NCBI GenBank assembly: GCA_023433615.1
Contig: JAEZCJ010000172.1
Coordinates: forward strand, 1 to 26,692
DNA from: Bacillota bacterium
GTDB lineage: Bacteria; Bacillota; Bacilli; Paenibacillales; Paenibacillaceae
DNA length: 26,692 bases
Reading direction: 5' to 3'
In this document: positions 22,766-26,692 of the stretch, in pieces
How positions within the stretch are numbered: position 1 is the stretch's first letter
Layout of the letters: every line of letters begins with the position of its first letter
The notes under the pieces: generated by a model
The model's database searches: none
What the model saw: only the letters and a program-made list of their open reading frames with translations
What the model was told of the DNA's origin: nothing
Position numbers and translations under genes: made by a program

Positions 22766-23361
22766 GACTTGTCTTCCCTCCGGAATCGAATGATGAGACC
22801 CATCGCCGCGTCTACGGCGAAGTGCGCCGCGATCGGCGCCCACAACGTGCCAGTCTCGATATAGATCCATCCAAGCCCGTAACTGATCGAGAAAACCAGA
22901 CCAGTCGGAATCCAGTGCTTCAAATAGCGGACATGAATGGCGGCGAATAGGATGCTGGTCCAATAGGGCCCAAAATTGTGTTGAATCGCGCCACGGAACA
23001 GCAATTCTTCGCATACGGCTACGACAAACGACAGTACCAGAATGTGCCACACGGGCCGAGCCCGGAACAGCCTCTCGTTGACGCCGCCGTCATCGGCCGC
23101 GTCATCGGGCACCCACCTGGAAATGATCAGATCGACCAGAACGACGGCGGCCGCCAATCCGAAGCCCCACAAGGCAAACGTCCATCCGGAAGGAATTTCC
23201 AGAAGGGAAATTGGATTGCGCCGCTGTAAAAATACCCAGATCAATCCGATAATAAGCGTTAGAGCTTGCGTGAGGTAGAGATTGAGCAGCAGCATGCGAT
23301 CGTCCAATTGGTCGACGGTCACTTTGCGGATCTTGATGTTACGCCAGTCGAATTTTTTCAT
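22762..23361 (-). CDS. ypbD: CPBP-family intramembrane metalloprotease, YpbD-like
   Basis: This 199-residue protein has several membrane segments and the CPBP (Abi/CAAX-like) motifs: EELLFRG at residues 118-124 (Glu118, Glu119, Arg123), FAAIH (His143) and AAHFAVD (His180). These residues form the metal site of Rce1-like proteases. The substrate here is unknown. The ATG at 23361 has AAGGGA upstream. It is the first gene of a ypbD-small protein-ypbG unit and is divergent from the + strand gene at 23470. Confidence 0.9.
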   Translation of the reverse strand: MKKFDWRNIKIRKVTVDQLDDRMLLLNLYLTQALTLIIGLIWVFLQRRNPISLLEIPSGWTFALWGFGLAAAVVLVDLIISRWVPDDAADDGGVNERLFRARPVWHILVLSFVVAVCEELLFRGAIQHNFGPYWTSILFAAIHVRYLKHWIPTGLVFSISYGLGWIYIETGTLWAPIAAHFAVDAAMGLIIRFRREDKS

Positions 23362-23469
23362 AATTCCCTTCGTTATTCCCTTTTTCGATATTTTCCCCTA
23401 TACTATGGGGACATAGCGCCATAATTCGACTGCTTATACCTAATAATACATAGTTTGAAGGAGACTGTC

Positions 23470-24384
23470 ATGGAGAAGCGATTGACCCGAACCGAAATGC
23501 TGTTTAGCCTCGGCTTCATATTCATGCTGATACTGGCTATGGGCGCCTTTTTCGTAGGCTTGAAGATCGGCTCAGACAAAACCGAAGCGAAGTACGTTCC
23601 CAGCAAGAAGCTGAATACGGAAGCCGCCGCCAAGGTCACCGCTTACGAGCAACAGGATCTCGTTTCCTTCTATCATACCGTATTTTTGCCTTATCGTGAA
23701 TTTATGAACGAATGGGTCGCCGAAATCGACAGCATGAAGGCCGGATTGACCGGCGACCCCGCTTCCAAGCTTAAGGAGTTGTCGTCGCTCGCGGACAAGC
23801 AATACGAGGCCGCTTCCAAAGCTGTCGTCTCGAATGTGTCGCCGCTGCTCGTCGATGCGCAGACCAATATCCTGAAGAGCTTGAAGCTATACTCGCAAGC
23901 GATGGATCGCAACCGAGGCAGCGCCGAAGCGGGCCAATCCGTCGCCGTGATCGCCGCGATCGGCAAGGATGTCTACTATCGCGAAGCGCTCGAATTCTCG
24001 CTGCAGGCCCAGAAAGATTACTACAGCGCCATGTTGAAGTGGAATGCCTCAATCGACCCTGATCTGCCCGAAGATTTCATTGCGCCGAAGCTAATGGAAA
24101 TCGCCGACTGGAAATCGCAGCCGCTGATCATCAAGAACAAACTGGTCGCCGAAGAGCTCCACTCCCGCATGCTGCTTACCGCTTACTACCCGCAGGACTT
24201 GACGGCACGGATCGACCAATTCATCTCTTCCGGGCAAGCATCGAACATGAAGATCAAGACCGTCTCTTCGATCATCGATCTATTGGTCAGCACGGATGCG
24301 GTCCGAACCGATGACTTTCTGAATTTCAAAGCCCGCTATTATGCGGATGCCGTGCTTCCGCAGCTGCCGTTCTTCATCTCTTGA
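23470..24384 (+). CDS. Membrane-anchored extracytoplasmic protein of unknown function
   Basis: This 304-residue protein has one N-terminal membrane segment (about residues 11-35, LFSLGFIFMLILAMGAFFVG) and a long, mainly helical soluble part that should lie outside the membrane. There is no lipobox or catalytic motif, and I do not recognise the family. The ATG at 23470 has GAAGGAG upstream; an in-frame TTG five codons earlier lies inside that site. It is a single + strand gene between ypbD (divergent) and a rhodanese gene (convergent, 18 bases apart). No clear promoter was found. Confidence 0.82.
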   Translation: MEKRLTRTEMLFSLGFIFMLILAMGAFFVGLKIGSDKTEAKYVPSKKLNTEAAAKVTAYEQQDLVSFYHTVFLPYREFMNEWVAEIDSMKAGLTGDPASKLKELSSLADKQYEAASKAVVSNVSPLLVDAQTNILKSLKLYSQAMDRNRGSAEAGQSVAVIAAIGKDVYYREALEFSLQAQKDYYSAMLKWNASIDPDLPEDFIAPKLMEIADWKSQPLIIKNKLVAEELHSRMLLTAYYPQDLTARIDQFISSGQASNMKIKTVSSIIDLLVSTDAVRTDDFLNFKARYYADAVLPQLPFFIS

Positions 24385-24402
24385 TCAGGCAGCGATGGCC
24401 GA

Positions 24403-24726
24403 TCAATCATAGCGAAAGCCCTGAATCAAGGCTGCAGCCGCGATTCCGCCGGACACATTGCGGAGTGCGCTGTAGCCTTTTTCATGCAAGTACCGGCAAG
24501 CGTACACGCTTCTCACGCCATGCGCGCACAGCATATACCATTCTTCGTCGGGAGGGAGCTCCTCCATACGCTCGGGGATCGTCTGCAGCGGCATATGCAC
24601 GGTGCCCGGCAAGCGATAGTATTCCCATTCCGGCAGCTCGCGAACATCAATGACGCGTTCCGGCGCGATATCGCCGTTCTTTATTCCTTCCAGCAGCTGT
24701 TTTGCGCTAATATCGACCCATGACAT
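24403..24726 (-). CDS. Rhodanese-like sulfurtransferase
   Basis: This 107-residue single-domain rhodanese has DVRE at residues 27-30, the LPGTVHMPL segment, and the active-site loop CAHGVRS with Cys67 able to carry a persulfide. Such proteins move sulfur for thiamine, molybdopterin or tRNA thiolation, but the partner is not evident here. The ATG at 24726 has only a distant AAGGGG site. It stands alone between the convergent anchored protein gene and the divergent serA. Confidence 0.9.
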   Translation of the reverse strand: MSWVDISAKQLLEGIKNGDIAPERVIDVRELPEWEYYRLPGTVHMPLQTIPERMEELPPDEEWYMLCAHGVRSVYACRYLHEKGYSALRNVSGGIAAAALIQGFRYD

Positions 24727-24823
24727 CCTGCAAAATCGCCCCTTTTATACGCTAAATACGAACATTCAAGCCTTCAATGCGCCAATCATAACGAAAATTT
24801 CACAAATCGGCAACCATCAACGA

Positions 24824-24851
24824 TTGCTTCTTGGCGCTGCTTTGCTATAAA
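24824..24851 (+). promoter_or_regulatory. Promoter of serA
   Basis: The -35 box TTGCTT (24824-24829) is followed after 16 bases by TATAAA (24846-24851). A GGGGG site and the serA ATG (24884) lie about 30 bases further on. No T-box or other riboswitch is visible in the short leader. Confidence 0.62.
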
Positions 24852-24883
24852 ATAGTAGCATTACGATAGGGGGTTCTACTGTC

Positions 24884-26476
24884 ATGTTTAAAGTTCTAGT
24901 ATCGGATCCAATCAGCGACCTGGGCATTCAGCAGCTCGTCGATGCGCAGGACGTAGCCGTCGATAAGAAGCCTGGCCTCAGCGAGGACGAGCTCGTCCAG
25001 ATCATCGGCGAATACGATGCGCTTCTCGTTCGCAGCCAGACGCGCGTTACGGCACGCATCATGGAAGCCGGCAAACAGCTGAAGGTCGTTGGACGCGCTG
25101 GCGTAGGCGTCGACAACATCGATCTCGCGGCAGCTACCGAGCGCGGCATTATCGTTATCAATGCGCCTGACGGCAACACGATCACTACTTGCGAGCATAC
25201 CTTCGCCATGATGATGGCCGTTGCCCGTCATATCCCGCAAGCTTATATGAAAACAGTCGGCGGCGTATGGGATCGCAAGACGTTCCTCGGCGTCGAGCTG
25301 CGGAATAAGAAGCTCGGCGTTATGGGTATGGGACGGATCGGCAGCGAAGTGGCTGCGCGTGCCAAGGCATTCGGCATGGAGATCCTCGCCTATGATCCGT
25401 TCCTGACTGAGGAACGTGCCGACAAGCTGGGCGTGAAGCTGTCCACGGTCGAAGACATCGTGCGGAATGCAGACTTCATGACGGTACACACGCCGCTGAC
25501 ACCGGAGACCCGCCACATGATTTCCCGCGCTCAGTTCGAGATCATGAAGCCCGGCATGCGCATCGTGAACTGCGCGCGCGGCGGCATCATCGACGAACAA
25601 GCGCTCATCGAAGCGATCGATCAAGGCATCGTCGCAGGCGCTGCATTCGACGTATTCGAGGTTGAGCCTCCTGCAGCGGACCATCCGTTCTTGACGCACC
25701 CGAAGGTCATCGTTACGCCTCACCTCGGCGCATCCACGGTGGAAGCACAGGAGAACGTAGCGATCGACGTATCGGAGCAAGTGCTGCACATCCTGCGCGC
25801 TGAGCCGTTCAAGAACGCGGTCAACATGCCTCCGATTCCGGGCGACGTGCTGAGCAAGCTCCAGCCGTACTTCACGCTCGGCGAGAAGCTCGGCAGCTTC
25901 ATCGCGCAGTTGACGGAAGGCGCCGTACAAGAGATCACGGTTAGCTATTCCGGCGATTTGGCGGATGTCGATACGCAGCCGCTGACCCGCTACATCGTAA
26001 AGGGCGTACTGTCGCATCACCTGGGCTCGGATCAAGTCAACGTCGTTAACGCGATGCACTTGGCCAAGACGCGCGGCCTGAACATCGTCGTGAACCAGTC
26101 GACGACGCATAAAGGCTTCACGAACCTCGTCACGGTCTCGCTCCGCACGAAGCAAGAAGAACGCCTCGCGGCCGGCACGCTGCTGAACGGCTATGGCGCC
26201 CGCATCGTGCAGATCGACAAGTATCCGGTCGACGTCGCGCCGGAAGGCAACCTGCTCCTGATCAGCCATAACGATAAGCCGGGCATCATCGGCCGCGTCG
26301 GTACGCTGCTGGGCAGCAAGGACGTCAACATCGCTACGATGCAAGTCGGACGTAAGCTGGTTGGCGGCGCCGCGATCATGGTCCTCTCGGTGGACAAGGG
26401 CGTGCCGAAGGACGTTGTCGCGGAAGTGACGAGGATGCCGGATATCAATACGGCGAAAGAAATAATAGTGGTGTAA
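24884..26476 (+). CDS. serA: D-3-phosphoglycerate dehydrogenase
   Basis: This 530-residue enzyme oxidises 3-phosphoglycerate to 3-phosphohydroxypyruvate with NAD, the first step of serine synthesis. It is the long form: substrate- and NAD-binding domains (1-315), an intervening domain, and a C-terminal ACT domain from about residue 455 that usually binds serine for feedback control. The NAD motif is GMGRIG (148-153), with Asp171 following. The catalytic residues are Arg232 (NCARGG), Glu261 (FDVFEVEPP) and His280 (TPHLGAS). The ATG at 24884 follows AGGGGG. It is a single-gene unit with its own promoter and terminator. Confidence 0.98.
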   Translation: MFKVLVSDPISDLGIQQLVDAQDVAVDKKPGLSEDELVQIIGEYDALLVRSQTRVTARIMEAGKQLKVVGRAGVGVDNIDLAAATERGIIVINAPDGNTITTCEHTFAMMMAVARHIPQAYMKTVGGVWDRKTFLGVELRNKKLGVMGMGRIGSEVAARAKAFGMEILAYDPFLTEERADKLGVKLSTVEDIVRNADFMTVHTPLTPETRHMISRAQFEIMKPGMRIVNCARGGIIDEQALIEAIDQGIVAGAAFDVFEVEPPAADHPFLTHPKVIVTPHLGASTVEAQENVAIDVSEQVLHILRAEPFKNAVNMPPIPGDVLSKLQPYFTLGEKLGSFIAQLTEGAVQEITVSYSGDLADVDTQPLTRYIVKGVLSHHLGSDQVNVVNAMHLAKTRGLNIVVNQSTTHKGFTNLVTVSLRTKQEERLAAGTLLNGYGARIVQIDKYPVDVAPEGNLLLISHNDKPGIIGRVGTLLGSKDVNIATMQVGRKLVGGAAIMVLSVDKGVPKDVVAEVTRMPDINTAKEIIVV

Positions 26477-26484
26477 TGAGAAGA

Positions 26485-26510
26485 GGCTCCTGCTTTGGCG
26501 GGAGCCTTTT
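26485..26510 (+). terminator. Terminator of serA
   Basis: GGCTCCTGC (26485-26493) pairs with GCGGGAGCC (26498-26506), including one G-U pair, and TTTT follows. It starts eight bases after the stop codon. Confidence 0.9.
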
Positions 26511-26522
26511 ACTGTGGAGAGG

Positions 26523-26687
26523 AAACGGATGGAGCGCGGAAGTCGTCGTTCCGGGATTTCGGCTCCGGTTGCTGTTGCAGCCAGGGAATTCGATGAGAAG
26601 CCCAGAGGACATTCCCCGGCCGCAGAGGCAAACGCTATCGCTCCTCCGCCGAATTCCCTGCACTCCTCCTCCCACGCCATCCGCTTT
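26523..26687. repeat. Foldback element downstream of serA
   Basis: No gene is seen after serA. The stretch has nested inverted repeats: AAACGGATGG (26523-26532) against CCATCCGCTTT (26677-26687, one bulged C), and CAGGGAATTCG (26582-26592) against a perfect copy on the other strand (26650-26660). Smaller dyads lie between. This shape suits a non-coding repeat or a small non-autonomous element. The small minus-strand frame here has no ribosome site and odd composition. Confidence 0.45.
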
Positions 26688-26692
26688 TACCT

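Noticed and set aside
22766..23050. Longer N-terminus for the 79-residue membrane protein
   Set aside because: The extension lies entirely inside ypbD in another frame. The ATG at 22765 has a ribosome site and a normal ATGA coupling overlap.
24727..24883. T-box or serine-responsive leader before serA
   Set aside because: The promoter leaves only about 25 bases of leader, too short for such an element, and no T-box motif was seen.
26445..26675. Minus-strand open frame of 76 codons after serA
   Set aside because: It has no ribosome site, overlaps the serA terminator and runs through the inverted repeats, and its composition is not protein-like.
24896..26680. Long open frame of nearly 600 codons on the strand opposite serA
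   Set aside because: It is an artefact of GC-rich codon use in serA: the product is Arg/Asp/His-rich with no motif, and no ribosome site was found.

Overview
This window looks like chromosome from a GC-rich, endospore-forming member of the Paenibacillaceae (Paenibacillus or Cohnella type). The evidence is spore genes (spoIVA, a SpoVIF homologue, ypeB, prsW), strong AGGAGG-type ribosome binding sites, several TTG/GTG starts, and gene order. Apart from a few + strand genes, the order follows the Bacillus subtilis block that runs from serA and the ypb genes through ypeB, ypfA, ypfB, cmk, ypfD, yphA, der, gpsA, yphE, yphF, spoIVA and hbs to mtrB.

Layout, left to right. Positions 1-121 hold what looks like the 5' end of a group II intron, sitting directly behind the mtrB terminator. 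Then come mtrB (TRAP), a tRNA-Pro(GGG) and hbs (HU). A three-gene sugar-type ABC importer (1061-4675) separates hbs from spoIVA, which are neighbours in B. subtilis. Next is a lipoprotein (yphF-like), two different [2Fe-2S] ferredoxins on either side of a nucleotidyltransferase-fold protein, a 59-residue DUF2768 protein, a SpoVIF homologue, and the lipid and ribosome-assembly set gpsA-plsY-der. After these come yphA, an S1-repeat protein (ypfD), plsC-cmk, ypfB and the PilZ protein ypfA.

The right half carries ypeB, a small Cys-rich protein, prsW, a MecA-family adaptor (ypbH/mecB), a small membrane protein, and a + strand polysaccharide deacetylase lipoprotein. It continues with a ypbG-like phosphoesterase, a small membrane protein, a CPBP protease (ypbD), an unrecognised anchored + strand protein, a rhodanese and serA. 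A foldback, possibly repeated element closes the window.

Two functional themes stand out. The first is envelope lipid synthesis: plsY makes lysophosphatidate, plsC makes phosphatidate, and gpsA supplies glycerol-3-phosphate. The second is sporulation and germination. Most genes are ordinary and conserved. The unusual signals are mainly in RNA leaders and in local gene content: hairpins covering the ribosome binding sites of ypeB and the spoVIF homologue, a terminator hairpin squeezed between tRNA-Pro and mtrB, a cmk transcript predicted to begin inside a terminator hairpin, the absence of sleB next to ypeB, the ferredoxin-nucleotidyltransferase-ferredoxin cluster, and palindrome-rich intergenic elements. 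I did not see CRISPR, phage or defence genes.
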